Shown: positions 10,101 through 20,929 of the stretch, in pieces
Layout: the number at the start of each line of letters is the position of its first letter
Position numbering within the stretch: position 1 is the first letter of the stretch
Assembly (NCBI GenBank): GCA_036925085.1
Contig: JAUPFP010000005.1
Location: 4,927,383 to 4,991,382 of the forward strand
Length of the DNA: 64,000 nt
DNA from: Brachycybe producta
Taxonomy: Eukaryota; Arthropoda; Diplopoda; Playtdesmida; Andrognathidae
Direction: 5' to 3'
Made by a program: the position numbers and the translations under genes
The notes under the pieces: model-generated
What the model was told of the DNA's origin: nothing
Databases searched by the model: none
The model's input: the letters and a program-made list of their open reading frames with translations, nothing else

Positions 10101-12856
10101 AAATGTTTCGATACATATTATGAACCTAGCTGTTTTCTTTTGTTGCTTCGAATATTAACATAGTTAAGAAAAATGCTTGAATGTTAGTGAAAAGTAATAT
10201 GCAACGATAAACGATTAGCGTGAGATTAGAATAATCTGATGTAGTCGAGGATGAATAACATGTAAGTGAATATGGCCCCGTATTAATAATGAAAACTTAA
10301 ATTGCCATTACTAATACGTTGTTTACACATGAGCTAAATGAATTTAAGGTAAATGTGTTTAGTTGTAATAATTCTTTCGTTATGTTCACGCAGCTAAAGC
10401 ACCACCGCATACAGCGTTATAGAAAAATGACGTCACAACCTTGTACTACAATGCAATGTGGTACGTCATTTTTTTGTAATACCGTATGCGGTGCATTAGT
10501 TGTATGAACGTAACGACAGCATAATACAGAGTCCAGTTAAGAATATGAACCAAATAAAATTGACGTTATTACTTAATATCTGAACGAATTAAAATAACTA
10601 AATCAATATTTTGTTACGTTAATCCAATTATATTGAAATACAAATTTAATATATTTAAATAATAACTCAATATATAGAGATATTAAATGAATAAGTTGAA
10701 TGATCGGTATATTGTTTGTTTGTCCTTAACAGGCCACTGTAGAACTTTTTTAATATTAATTTACATGTATATGGTCAAAACAATGATGCAGCTGTTTAGA
10801 GGCTAAAATTCAAGGAGAACTAGATTAATAAGTGGAATTTAAGAAAATTTTAGCCTCTAAGGCCGGACCGGACGCACACACGAAATAAGTCATATTGACT
10901 GAGATATTTCAAGCAAAATGACTCAAGCGTGTCTGTTCCGACAACAACCCACACTAAATAAGAGAAAACGAAACCTTCTTAGAAATTCCAAAACCCTACA
11001 ACTTGTTTGAAGCCAATCTGCGCATGCTTGGTTTCAAAATGTCTTCATCGGATGAAGAAGTTCTCGAAGCACTCATTATTACAGGAATGGCTCCTCTTGT
11101 CTGAGACAGACAAGTAGCCAGGAATGTGCGTTCAGACTCCAGAGACACGTCTGATATGTCTCGGACAAAGACGTCTTGTCTCACCAGTATGTGCTATACC
11201 TGCACTTGCCCGTCTTGACTCAAACTGCCGCAAACAGTTTTGTCTTATTCAGTGGGTGTCCGGCCTAAACAGTCTTTGATTGGAAAACGCGCAATTTTTT
11301 TTGGCCTTAGTGATTGTCTAAGAATCAGTGGACACTATGCTAAGTGTAGACTGAGCATACGAATAGTGGTCTCTTTAGTGAAAACTAAACACACAATTTG
11401 GTCTTTGTCGTTAATATAAATTTGCCATTATATAGTTTCTCAGTTGACAATTGAAATCAACTAAAGTATGGATTTATTAATATGGGCCATGTAATAGTTC
11501 TTATAAGAAAATTCAATTAACTGTGTCACAGGTTACGGTAGCAAATTGTGATTGCATTTCTTAGCATTTTAGGTTACAATTTTATACGCTAAATACTTGG
11601 GAATGATTCCTTTTTAGCTTATGTTTTATCTTTAGGTTTTATTTTGAGGTGATAATTTGATGTGGTTCACCAGTAAAATTTTCTAATGCAGTTCTAATAG
11701 TTCATAAAGTGGCTGTATGATTTTTTAAGAAGCAACAATGAAAGAAAAAAATGCAAATTCTGTTAGAAACAAGAATGACAGATGACATGCTTAAAAGTAT
11801 TTTAATGGTTACGAAAAATGAAATGAAAATGGTTTTCAACTAAACCTAAACGTCGATGTAAAAAGTTTTTGTTTTTTTTAGATATAAATTCTCATATTAT
11901 CATGAAAATACTTTGAAGCATATTCATCTATTTTAGTTTCTAACATTTTGATTTTTTTCCCTAGCCACTGTATTCTAAAAAATTGCTCAAATTAAAGCTA
12001 AGCTTAAAACATAATGCAAGATAAAACTCTGCTGCATATTGATTGTTTGGAATTTTTTTAATTTTGCTTTTGTCTACGCTAAAATGATTGCTGTGAATCT
12101 TGCAGTTTCTTGCAAAAAAACGGATTTCAGCGTTTTCTGTAAGACGGTTTGCAAGAAACCACGTTCAAGTCTTGCAAGAGTATTAATCACATTGGCAATT
12201 ATAATTAATTCAATGATACGTTGCAGTGAGTCTTGCTTTAAATATTGCTAATGTGATCGCCACTTACAGCGGCAATTGTGATAAATGATAATACTTTTGT
12301 AAGACTTAATACGTCTTGCATACTGTCTTACAGAAAAACGCTAATCTTCGTTTTTTTCTTCTTCAAGGAACTTTTTAGATCCCCCCCCCCCCGCATTATT
12401 TGATTTATTTCTTGGCATATTGAATATTGCAAGAAAAATTGCCAGTATGATTGCTGCTTTAAGCTTAGCTTTATCTTAAGCAACTTTGTAGAAAATAACC
12501 TCTTCTGAAAAAAATGTATGTCCACCACTTCCTACACCTAAATATTACTGTTGAGCCACTGTAAAAAAAATGTTGTTCTGGTGCACATAAGAGTTGGTGG
12601 TGGTTTGTTAGATGTATGTGACTTATCTTTGTTGGATTTTACATTCAGGGTTGTATTCTTAATGATTGCTGAGTCAAAGAGTTAATGCTAAATTAATCAA
12701 CTTTTGATAGAAAGTTTCATGTAAAAGTTGATGACTTAAAAATCATTAAGAATATGACCGTCAGTGTTGTTTCATTTATTTTTATTTTATTTTGTAGTTT
12801 CGATAGAGTCACAATCCGATAGTAGCAGCAGCAGTGCGACTACCAGTAAACCGTAA
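1114..12856 (+). CDS. VAMP2: Synaptobrevin/VAMP v-SNARE, 5' incomplete, with two pairs of tandem alternative exons
   Basis: Vesicle R-SNARE that pairs with syntaxin and SNAP-25 to drive membrane fusion. Coding exons I can join: 1114-1237 (Pro/Gly-rich N-terminus, then [12 protein letters not shown]), 1486-1564 or 3801-3879 (alternative), 4281-4360 (starts [13 protein letters not shown], ends KYWWKNCK), 5904-5955 or 6020-6071 (alternative transmembrane exons), and 12798-12856 (tail, TAA). All junctions are AG/GT and phases match: 0 after VDE, 1 after DDRA, 0 after WWKNCK, 1 after the membrane exon. The zero-layer arginine (VLERDQK) is present in both SNARE versions. The start codon is not found; at least one 5' exon lies in the first 1.1 kb or outside the window, and the acceptor at 1113/1114 is the less certain edge. 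A polyadenylation signal AATAAA lies at 13980-13985. The gene is convergent with ATAD3. Family identity is very secure; isoform usage is inferred. Confidence 0.93.
1486..1564 (+). CDS. VAMP2: VAMP exon 2a: alternative SNARE-motif exon (version VVDIMRV)
   Basis: This 79-nt exon follows AG at 1484-1485 and is followed by GTGAGT. It encodes 26 residues plus one base, from [11 protein letters not shown] through [14 protein letters not shown]. It differs from exon 2b at three residues: D/G at position 3, V/T at position 7 and A/S in KLAEL versus KLSEL. A TG-repeat (about 1452-1465) lies some 20 nt upstream. It replaces rather than adds to exon 2b, because 79 is not a multiple of three. Confidence 0.93.
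2075..2926. mobile_element. Non-autonomous hAT-like element with perfect 8-bp target-site duplication
   Basis: An 852-bp insertion in the intron between VAMP exons 2a and 2b. The ends are inverted: CAGGGTTGGCAA at the left and the complement of CAGGGATGGCAA at the right. Both are flanked by TTTTAAAC (2067-2074 and 2927-2934). An 8-bp duplication with CAGGG-type ends is the hAT signature. No transposase frame is present. It contains a direct repeat of about 80 bp (about 2599-2677 and 2771-2857). Its inner part (about 2330-2530) recurs in reverse orientation at about 29690-29910. Confidence 0.88.
3026..3361 (-). pseudogene. Mariner transposase C-terminal remnant
   Basis: A reverse-strand frame reads HTANLTR, then [16 protein letters not shown], then [15 protein letters not shown] before a stop. 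These are the hallmarks of the third catalytic region and C-terminus of mariner-type DD34D transposases. The N-terminal two thirds are missing, a 13-base G run (3210-3222) disrupts the middle (the Pro-rich insertion), and the catalytic triad is incomplete. It is a dead fossil in the VAMP intron, starting about 90 bp after the hAT element. Confidence 0.85.
3801..3879 (+). CDS. VAMP2: VAMP exon 2b: alternative SNARE-motif exon (version VVGIMRT)
   Basis: This 79-nt exon has the same phase and length as exon 2a, 2.2 kb downstream, with acceptor GACAG and donor GTGAGA. It encodes [11 protein letters not shown] through [14 protein letters not shown]. Synonymous sites are clearly diverged from 2a while the protein is nearly unchanged, which argues for selection on both copies rather than a recent duplication. 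A long T-rich polypyrimidine tract (about 3677-3735) precedes the exon. Confidence 0.93.
5206..5346. repeat. Foldback element with a 16-bp perfect hairpin core
   Basis: Inverted arms (left GCTCCGTAAACAAGGAAATT, right side AAATTCCTTTGTTATGAGC) surround a core hairpin: 5251-5266 pairs perfectly with 5271-5286 around the loop GCCT. A second member of the family lies at 46639-46783. It sits in the VAMP intron before exon 4a. Confidence 0.75.
5904..5955 (+). CDS. VAMP2: VAMP exon 4a: alternative transmembrane exon
   Basis: This 52-nt exon is bounded by ATGACAG and GTGAGT and encodes [17 protein letters not shown] plus one base. It is the single membrane anchor and follows WWKNCK of exon 3 in phase 0. 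Only 64 nt separate it from exon 4b. Confidence 0.9.
6020..6071 (+). CDS. VAMP2: VAMP exon 4b: second alternative transmembrane exon
   Basis: This 52-nt exon, bounded by TTTAG and GTGAGT, has exactly the length and phase of exon 4a. It encodes [17 protein letters not shown] plus one base, again a plausible 17-residue membrane anchor but with a different side-chain pattern (early Trp, polyisoleucine end). A run of 26 T (6082-6107) starts 10 nt after the donor, a typical place for U-tract-binding splicing regulators. The isoleucine-rich end is low complexity, so chance is slightly more possible than for 4a, but equal length, matching splice sites and the MxxI start argue for a real exon. Confidence 0.82.
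6072..12797. other. Large VAMP intron (6.7 kb) after the transmembrane exons
   Basis: No further exon recognised. It opens with a 26-base T run (6082-6107). An inverted pair around GGAATAGTGACG/CGTCACTATTCC (6685-6700 and 7162-7175) may mark an old transposon. A 13-base G run lies at 7660-7672, a nested repeat at 10315-10790, a C run at 12381-12392 and a small palindromic repeat at 12648-12772. An alternative VAMP 3' exon could be hidden here. Confidence 0.55.
10315..10790 (-). repeat. Copy of the EFHD-intron repeat family, split by a nested palindrome
   Basis: Reading in reverse, this matches the roughly 300-bp repeat found three times at 26.6-28.1 kb: shared stretches include CACATGAGCTAAATGAATTT-like ends, GAGTCCAGTTAAG and GTTTGTTTGTCCTTAACAG. 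The match is interrupted by an unrelated palindrome at about 10376-10520 (CGTTATGTTCA... to ...TGAACGTAACG), which is therefore a younger insertion. Confidence 0.7.
12798..12856 (+). CDS. VAMP2: VAMP terminal coding exon, Ser-rich luminal tail
   Basis: After a strong T-rich acceptor ending TTTTGTAG, a short frame in the required phase encodes [19 protein letters not shown] and stops at TAA (12854-12856). It would add a 19-residue intravesicular tail after the membrane anchor. Phase, acceptor quality and the nearby polyadenylation signal support it. It is not conserved with vertebrate VAMPs, and another 3' exon could exist in the 6.7 kb intron before it. Confidence 0.65.
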
Positions 12857-15800
12857 ATGCTTGACCCTCGACAGTTCCTCTCCTTACCGGAGTGGTTCAG
12901 TTTTTAAGGTTTTCTTTTTTTTTTTTTGTGCCTGTAATATTCGAATAACTTTGGAATCTTCATAATAATTCCACGGGTTCTGTTTTCGTTTGCGGGTATA
13001 CCCACTTGCGTAATTTATTGAACCCAGAATTTGCTTTAGTCAATTAATTGAATTAACTGCTTAAATTTCTTTTCTTTTGCATTTTGCGATTTTTTTTTTC
13101 GTTAGTAACACTTATCTTTTATTTCTGCTGGATATTTTTTTAAACATTTATGGGATTAAGTCGGGTTTTGTTTCCGGTATACATATGTAAGGTGAGCCAT
13201 AAAAAATGATACAAGGACATGTTACGTAATGCGGAATTATAACGTGAGGGGAAAATGTTCTTTTGCTAAAAAACAAACAAAATGGTGCATAAATATGGCC
13301 TTCGGTTATTCCCCAAGATAGTAAAATGCTCACTGCATTCTGTATATAACATAATACAGTATAATATATTGGACCCTAAATTAATATTCCATTCTCGATG
13401 TTTACTTGTAACTTGTACAAATTTTATTTAAATTCGTAGTCGAGACTAATTTGCACCGTGTAGAGGGTAGGTTTAATTTGGATTTTGGTTTGCGTTTGGG
13501 GGTCTAATTAGGGATAGTATAAAATTTAATTGGGTTTTTTTTTAAAATCTTGAACAAATTTATTCAGCGTAATTTTTTTTTTGTATTTGAAATAATTTTT
13601 ACTAGTTTATTTTGTATGATTTAGTCGTAATTAAAAAGTAAGCAAATATTTTATTAGTTAGTCGTATCAGCTGTTTTGCTTTTTTTAAAAAAAAAATGTG
13701 TTGCTCAGAGCCTCGAAACATTTCCATATTTTTTTTTGTTGGTTTTCGTTTTGAAATTCGTTAAAAAGTACATGTGTTCGGTTATAAATTATCTTTCTCT
13801 CCTAACTTTTAACACTAATCCTTCCGAGTTGTGTGTTTGCTGTTCAGGGAATGACTGAAATCTCACGTTCTGTTTTAAACTTCTAAGATGTATATATTGC
13901 ATATCACACTTTCATTACCTGTGTACTTGTAAGTATTGGCTTTTAACGTTTGATTCGATTGTAACTAAATAGTATTATGAATAAAAAAATATTGGTTTGA
14001 AATTGATTTGTTTTAAGGTAATGCCGAGGCTTCGAATCTTGAGTTGGCCAGTGAAGCACGAGATCAATCAACTTTTTGGACGTTCAATTATGGAAGTATT
14101 AATTAGTAACCTACGTTATTTAGCCACCGCATTGTGTATTGGCTTCAAATTCCAGTGGGGAAAAATGTTACGACTTGAAGTAGTTTTCAATTGGAATTCA
14201 TGATTGGGACGTGTTCCTAGAATAATATCTTCAAACTCGGTTGTTATTTCAAGGCAAAAACGTGACTAAGAACCTCTAATACGTTGCATTTTGAAGAAAT
14301 TGAAAGTGTTTTAGAAACTAGAAGAGTAAATGATTCACTTAAACTTTAAAGGTATTTTCAAGTTGATATCTTTGAAAGTAAGCTTTTTGTTGCAATTGAA
14401 ATAACCAAAGCAATGAAAATATTTTTTTCTCAGTGTTTAGATGTAATCAAATTTTTTGACATTTGGTCAAATTGAAGTGAAAAACTAAAATGTAGAATTT
14501 GAAGTTGCCAATAAGTTTATTTTAAAAGATGTATATGAAAATACTCACTATTTGTTTACTTTTCAAATTTTTAAAACACATATGAGCCGATATGTCTGCG
14601 CTTTGCCCGGGCAAAAATAGGAAGGTACCCATGCTGCCAGTCTTTCCATCTTGAATATAAGTTATACAATTAATTTTTATTTATATAATATAGATATAAC
14701 TAGAAGGTATGAGAATCAGCTGTATATCTGTCTGTCTGTCTTGTCCGTGCAGGGAGGTTTTTAGGGCTCGCGGGTACCCTAGGTTAGTAGGTTACCCATA
14801 AGTTCATAAGAACTTTAGAAAGTAACTTCACAATGTTTGGTCCTTTTAGATCAAATAGACATGCTGACATTATTCAAAGAAAAAGTCCGAAGAGGGATTT
14901 CCTATTAGAATCGTGACCATATTTGTTGGGGAAATGTGACGTTTCCAAAAGCATGGTCTTGATTCTAACAGCACCAGGCCCCTTCAAACTTTTGTTTTGA
15001 ACAATAGTAATTTAATAGTCGCTTCTTGAATGTTGTGGCAAGTTTTTTTGGATTGCGATATTCAAAGAGGTTTTTTTAATTTTAAACACCATTTTGAATT
15101 ATGCCAATTTGCTTGGCCCTTTTTAAAGGTCATTAACCACAAAGAGATCTATTTTGCTAACTACCTGATGTTCTTCAGGAACATTTTCCAGCTTTTAAGA
15201 AAAATTATGTATATGCTATTCTTTAACATAGTCTTCTGATAACGTTTAAAATTGTCGTTTGGTTGGTAGAACCGTTTGAATAACTTAGGAACCGCCAAAC
15301 TGACCACGTTTCATGATACATGCAACTCTGGAGTGTGTATAGGCTCTTAGTGATTGCTAACTGTGTGACAGTCAGGGCTAGTGCTAAACTAACGACGTTT
15401 TACGTGAAACCTATTATCAAAAGTTGATGAGTTCAGCACTATCTTATGACTTTGACCATAAAAACTGGAGTTACAACGTAGAAAAATAAAAAAACTCAGT
15501 TCAAAGGGTTAAAAATTGAAGTTAGTGAAAGGAGAGTGAAAATAGTTTACAGCAATAGTTAGCATGCAGACAGCATGGTAAAGTTAATTTATAAAAAATC
15601 TGCCAAACCTTCAATCAAATTGATAAGCAGAAAGTGATCTTTCGTGTCACTGTACATTATGTATAATGTAAGCTTCATCTTACGTTGAGGAAACAATAAA
15701 GTACTGTTACGTTGCTTAAAATAAAGTTACACTTAAAAGTTTGATGTGAGACAAAACGTTAGGGAAATTATAGTATTTTTCAAGTGATTTCATTTTCGAA

Positions 15801-16021
15801 ATAAATCTGACCGCAATTGAAGAAAAAAAAAGTCGAACGTTGCAAAAAGTTCCATCTAGTTTTAATTCCATCGCTAAATCCCTCTCTTCCTTTATAAAGT
15901 GCATTGAAGAGAAATGTGTGATCAATATTTTCTATATAATATATTTTATTCTACCAGCGTTTTATTAGCTGTCAATTCAATTGATTTTAATATTGTTTTC
16001 TTGTATAAAATTAATCGATGA
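12857..16021. other. Convergent VAMP/ATAD3 intergenic region and 3' UTRs
   Basis: VAMP 3' UTR probably runs to the AATAAA at 13980-13985. The rest shows no gene. A diverged foldback-family copy lies at about 14283-14580, and a palindromic repeat at 15345-15465 belongs to the family also seen at 12.65 and 24.44 kb. The reverse AATAAA for ATAD3 lies at 15945-15950. Confidence 0.6.
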
Positions 16022-19000
16022 TCATTCATCCTTTATAGATTGTTTCACAGCAGTAGTAGTAGTAGAAGAATGAGCGATTTTAGCCGTTTGATGTACTGGA
16101 AATTGCCCCTTCTTGATTTCCTCGTCGCTGAGCCATTGCATCTTGATGTTATGCTGCTCGATCATGTACAGAACACGATCCATTGCCATCTTCTCGGTCA
16201 GTATCCCTTCATCGGATACGTATGCCGCCCTCTATAATAACAAACGTTATCCTCATTACACCATTATTAAATTCGGTTGTGAATACAGGGGAAACCGTTT
16301 AACATGAAATGGAAGGAATCAAAATAATTTTTCGTTTTAAACCAATTTCATGTTGAAAAATTTTTTCGTGGAGTTACGATGTCGAGTTAATAACGACTTT
16401 TATTTAACTTTGAAAAGTTCAATGAAAATGCTAAATATTTTTCATAATTATTTAGTATTTTCGTTGATCTTTTCCGAGTTAAATAAAATTAGTTATTCAC
16501 TCTAAATGCTGAAACATTCTTTCATATCTTTAAAAATAAACTTTTTATGGCAATTTTAAAAGGCGGTCACTACTTTCTCTCTTCATTAAACATATTTGAT
16601 TAAATTTTAAACTTCCATAAAAAGTTTTATTTTAAAAGATATCACTGTGAAAATTGTTTTTGTGTGTTCTTTTACCTTTTTAGTTTTAAATAAATCTAGG
16701 AAATTTTTGGTAACTTAATTCAAACTGGACTTAAAATCATTTTGCTGCGACCAGACCTAAAATAAATTTCGTTTTATCCGATTTTTCTTGTGTTAAACGG
16801 TTTTCACTGTAGATGACGTACCTGCCAAGCAACTCCCAGCTTGGCAATCTCACGTCCCGAAAAACCCTCTGTCAATTTTGCAATTTGAGAACATAGTTTG
16901 CCATAATCAAACTGTGCAACCTTCAACCTCCTAAGATCAGAGAATGAATTGTTTAGACCGAAATCAAAGATGTTTCGGATATTAACTTGAGTGACCTTTT
17001 CCCTTCTGCTGCTGGCTGTAAAACAAACTTATCAAAGTAAAGACGAACGAGCCTCTCTCGTTCTTCGTATCCAGGAAGAGTGAACTCGACCATTTCATCT
17101 AAACGATCGTTAATGGCACCGTCAAATTGCTCTGGAATATTACTGGCCAGAACTAACATAAATCTAAATTCGACCAAGAAATAAGATTTGTAGTCAGCAG
17201 AGAACGTTTATATTATATTTGGAGTTTCAAAGATGTTACTTATTGGATTGTTCTCCAGTTCTGCTGAGGAATACGTCCAAAGTTGCTCTTAGATCTTCAC
17301 TTATCATCTCCTACGAAAAAAGGTTTCTTCTCGTTGTTTTATGCACATTTAAGAGCATAGACACACTCCAGAGTTGCACGTGCCAATGAGACATGGTCAA
17401 TTTTGTGATTCCATAGTTGCACGATTAGCTCTAGCAACTAAACGGCTATTTGAATCATTGTGATTTACATTAATACCTGTAGAACATATTAAGGAATATG
17501 CCCATTTTTTTCTTAAGGTCAATTAGTCTTTAACCTGGGTCAGGCAAATTAGCATAATTCAAAATTGTATAAAATCTAAAAAAAATTTTTGAATTTTGTG
17601 ACCGACTGACTTTAATACTTGGCCACAAATCTAAGATGCGATCGAAAATTCAAATATCGTTCGAAATTCAGTTCTAATAGAGAAAAAGGTAGTGGGAATC
17701 GAGACCATGCTTTTAGACACATCAAATTTCGCTTTCAATTTCACGTGCACACTGGAGCGTCTAGGCTTTTAGAAGTAAAACTCACAGAGCTGCGCTTTCT
17801 TAAGAATGCATCTGCTTCGTCAACAAACAGCAACAACCCTTGACGACTACTAGAAGCCCAATCGAACACTTTGTGTACGGCCGGAACTCCCTCGCGACCC
17901 ATTGGAACTACATCTCCACCATTCATGATTGCATAGTCCATTCCGGAATGTTTAGCCAATTTCTGAGAGAGAGACAGGCTCATTTACGGATCGGTTGCCA
18001 ATGAACAAAAGTCGAGACAAACTTTAGCAAAAAGAGTTTTTCCCGTTCCTGGAGGACCGTGAAGTAGAATGTTACAATGCATTCCCCTGTTCTTCTTTGT
18101 GTTTTTTGTTGCAATGGCAATTTCTCGCAGACGTTCTTCGAGTTGAGGCTAAAGAAAATGAATCAACTTTTAAAACTTCTACTAAGGCAGTCTCATTATG
18201 CTATAATTCAAATTAATTTTTAAATTAAATCATGGAAAATTGCAGCAGTTTGAACTTAAATTCAAATTTGATAAAAATGTCACATATTTTAAACCCTGGG
18301 ATTGAAACTGGTTTGCATTTGGTACCTTGACAACGACTCCAAGGAGTGCATCTTGAGGTTTGCTCAACAACCTTCTCGTCATCTACAAATGGAACACAAA
18401 ATTAGTTTTCGGAAACTAGGCCTCTAGCCACAAAAACCATTCACATTAATTGGATGCTTCATTGTTTCCAGCAAACTGATTCTCGAAGTGTCCGTTATGA
18501 GGGACGGTTTTCCTAGTCTCGCTTCGATATATCGTGCTGCAACACCCGTTCCTCGCTTTGCAGTGTAAACTCCCAGTGCCAGTAACGAGATTCCGACGGC
18601 CTGTTTGACACGCGAATAATAAACGAGTTACAAAACGTCAATCGAAAGTTGTATTTCCATTCAAACTCACAGTGGCCGACACTTTATCCCAGTCGGAAAT
18701 AAATGCTTGGAAACCGGCACCAAGAGTTGAACTTGCCGTCCTAACATTAATGGAGAAATGAGTTTATTTTTATAATAAGACGTTTTATGAACAGTTGATT
18801 TTTAAACTCTCGTTATTCTCCGTTTCAGAAGCAACACAAAGAAGATGTTGAAAGTGTGATAGAAACTAGAACAATAGCTGAATCACATTTAACAACAAAA
18901 ATTGAAAAAAAAAAACCTTGTAAAGTTGGCTCATTTGCAAATTCACATAAAAAGCTTATTTTAAAAGATGTCAACATGAATTTACACTCACGCGATTGAG

Positions 19001-20334
19001 CCACCTTTCTACTTTCTAAAACACTTTCAAGTTCAGAGTTTGAGGAGCATTTGTACTTTTTAAAGGCACCTTAATGGCAAGAAATCAATGATGAGAATGC
19101 CTTTATTAAGTAAGGTTTAACTATTTTAATATTTATTTGAAACTAGAAGAGTAAATTTAATGAGATAACTTTTTTATGGCAATCTGAAAAATATTAAATT
19201 GATCTTAAATCGTTTAAAAACATAATGCGTTAAAAAGCGTTTTTGCTGTTTTTCTTCGCCATTTTGTTCAGCCGAAATAATAATGAACAATTTTTATCTT
19301 CAATCGAACATACTTTACGGTTTCCAAAACAGTGGTTCGGTTTTCAGCCGCTTTCAGTTTGATCTGTTCCAAAATGAGATCCTGATTCTCTCTGTCCACT
19401 TTGGCCTTCGCTCGCATTTCGGCCTCTACCCTCGACATCTCCGTCTTTTGTCGGAGTTCCATCTCGTGTTCGACCGTAGCTAAATACAGGTACCGTAAGA
19501 TCTCGATGTAAAAGTAAAATACGTCCGTACTTCGAAGCGATGTTCGTATTACTTACCTCTTCTCATTGCTTCCTGTTTAGCCACCGATTCTTCCTGACGC
19601 CGTAGATTTTCATCGTTCACTCGTTGCTGAAACGAAAATATCATGATCGTAAGTAACTTCCGTGAACGAACAATCTCAAATCGGTAGTCACCTGTTGAAG
19701 TAGTTGATCGTCATATCGCTTTCGAGCCAACTGATCCTGATACTGAGCCCTCTGCTGATGTTGTCTCGTCTCTTCGGCCATCGTTTTCCGCCTCTCATCG
19801 TGTTGCACTTTCGTCTGCTCCACTTTCATCTGTTCCAAATGAGCCTCATACTCTTTGATCTTCTTCTGATGTTCCATTTGGTGCGTCGATTCCTGCATCT
19901 TAGCGAGGTCCAGGGCATCTTTCGCATATTCTAAAACAGTTTCATGATTTTGTTAGTAAATTCTATTAGAAAATTCTTTCGATTAGGAGCCTGTTAGCCT
20001 CTATACAAGCTTCGCTGCCTTATTGTGCGCCTTCAGCGTAACCTAAATAATAGTTTCGCAGCCTTAGCTTGGAGGCTATAGCGGCTCCAAATTGAAAGAA
20101 TACCCTTCTGAACCTTTAGAACCAACTTGACTGCTCTAGGTCCTTGGCGGCTTTAGCTGCCCTTTCCAAAGCAGTCGAATCGAACCGGTACGCTTCCATT
20201 TTCCCGACAGACGAAGAAGGAGGAGGCGGCTGTTGGTCACCACCACCACCACCACCAGATCCACTCGACGGAGGCACAAACTGAGAGAAATCGGCCACAT
20301 TCTGGTCCTTTTTTATGCCGAATAACCAAGACAT
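16022..20334 (-). CDS. ATAD3: ATAD3 mitochondrial AAA+ ATPase, complete, 13 exons, 608 aa
   Basis: Inner-membrane AAA+ ATPase linked to nucleoid organisation, cholesterol handling and membrane contacts. Exons in gene order (high to low coordinate): 20127-20334, 19692-19930, 19557-19626, 19314-19479, 18671-18740, 18445-18600, 18326-18382, 18023-18148, 17786-17962, 17240-17310, 16996-17163, 16822-16930, 16022-16231. They sum to 1827 nt with every phase matching. The start MSWLFGIKK is the family's conserved N-terminus. A Gly/Pro-rich linker is followed by a long charged coiled coil (about residues 55-235), a hydrophobic segment (about 252-265), Walker A GPPGTGKT (353-360), Walker B LLLFVDEA (407-414, D412/E413) and the arginine-bearing NDRLDE motif. 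Length is close to human ATAD3A. TGA lies at 16024-16022; a reverse-strand AATAAA lies at 15945-15950. It shares a short divergent promoter region with ILKAP. Confidence 0.97.
18778..19078. repeat. Foldback (snapback) transposon family A copy in ATAD3 intron 4
   Basis: Recognised by the shared series: an end block with AACAGTTGATTTTTAAACTC, then a GATAGAAACTAGAA motif, a central AAAAAGCTTATTTTAAAAGA arm, and a complementary terminal arm ending GGCACCTTAA. The arms of the family are inverted repeats of each other. The element lies wholly in the intron between exons 4 and 5. Confidence 0.75.
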
Positions 20335-20929
20335 CGCTGATTCTCAATAGGTACAATACGGGTTTTTCGTCTGTTTAAAGTCCTTTAACCTGTTTTCAGT
20401 AGAGGACCCACGTGGTTGTACCTCCTACTTGCGGCGAAAAAGTTCACGGTAAAGGTCATCAGTGTTTGCAACGTTGAATACTAGGTGGCACCACTAACTC
20501 AAGAGGGAATCTGAATGATGGGAGTTCAGTGAGTAACCACTTGTGTTTTCATATGGAAATATTAATATAATGTTTTTAAATTTTATTTTTAAGAGCTACA
20601 AACACTTTTTGAAGTTGTTTTTATTTGAAGGTTTAAATTTAAAAAAAGAAAATTCACAAAAATACGTGTTGTTCTTGAAATATTTTTCGAAAAACTGAAA
20701 TTACTCTTAATTGGACACAAAATGTCGAGCAGTGTAAGCGATGTTAGCAGACGATAAAATTGGAATTTAGGACTCAAAATGGTGGCATATGAGAGAGTAA
20801 GTTCATTTTTGAAACGAATCTCAAGTAATTCTTCTTGGGGTGATTTTTGTCGATTTCGTCTGTTTTAAGGTTATGTTCTCTTTGTTTTTCTTTGAAATTT
20901 TATGAATTTTGATTGAAATACTTGTTGCT
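20335..20929. promoter_or_regulatory. 595-bp divergent promoter region between ATAD3 and ILKAP
   Basis: Start codons of the two genes are 595 bp apart in head-to-head orientation, so promoters and 5' UTRs of both must fall here unless 5' non-coding exons lie elsewhere. No clear TATA box in a fixed place. CTAGGTGGCACC (20481-20492) loosely resembles the core of an insulator-protein site, but this is only a resemblance. Confidence 0.6.
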
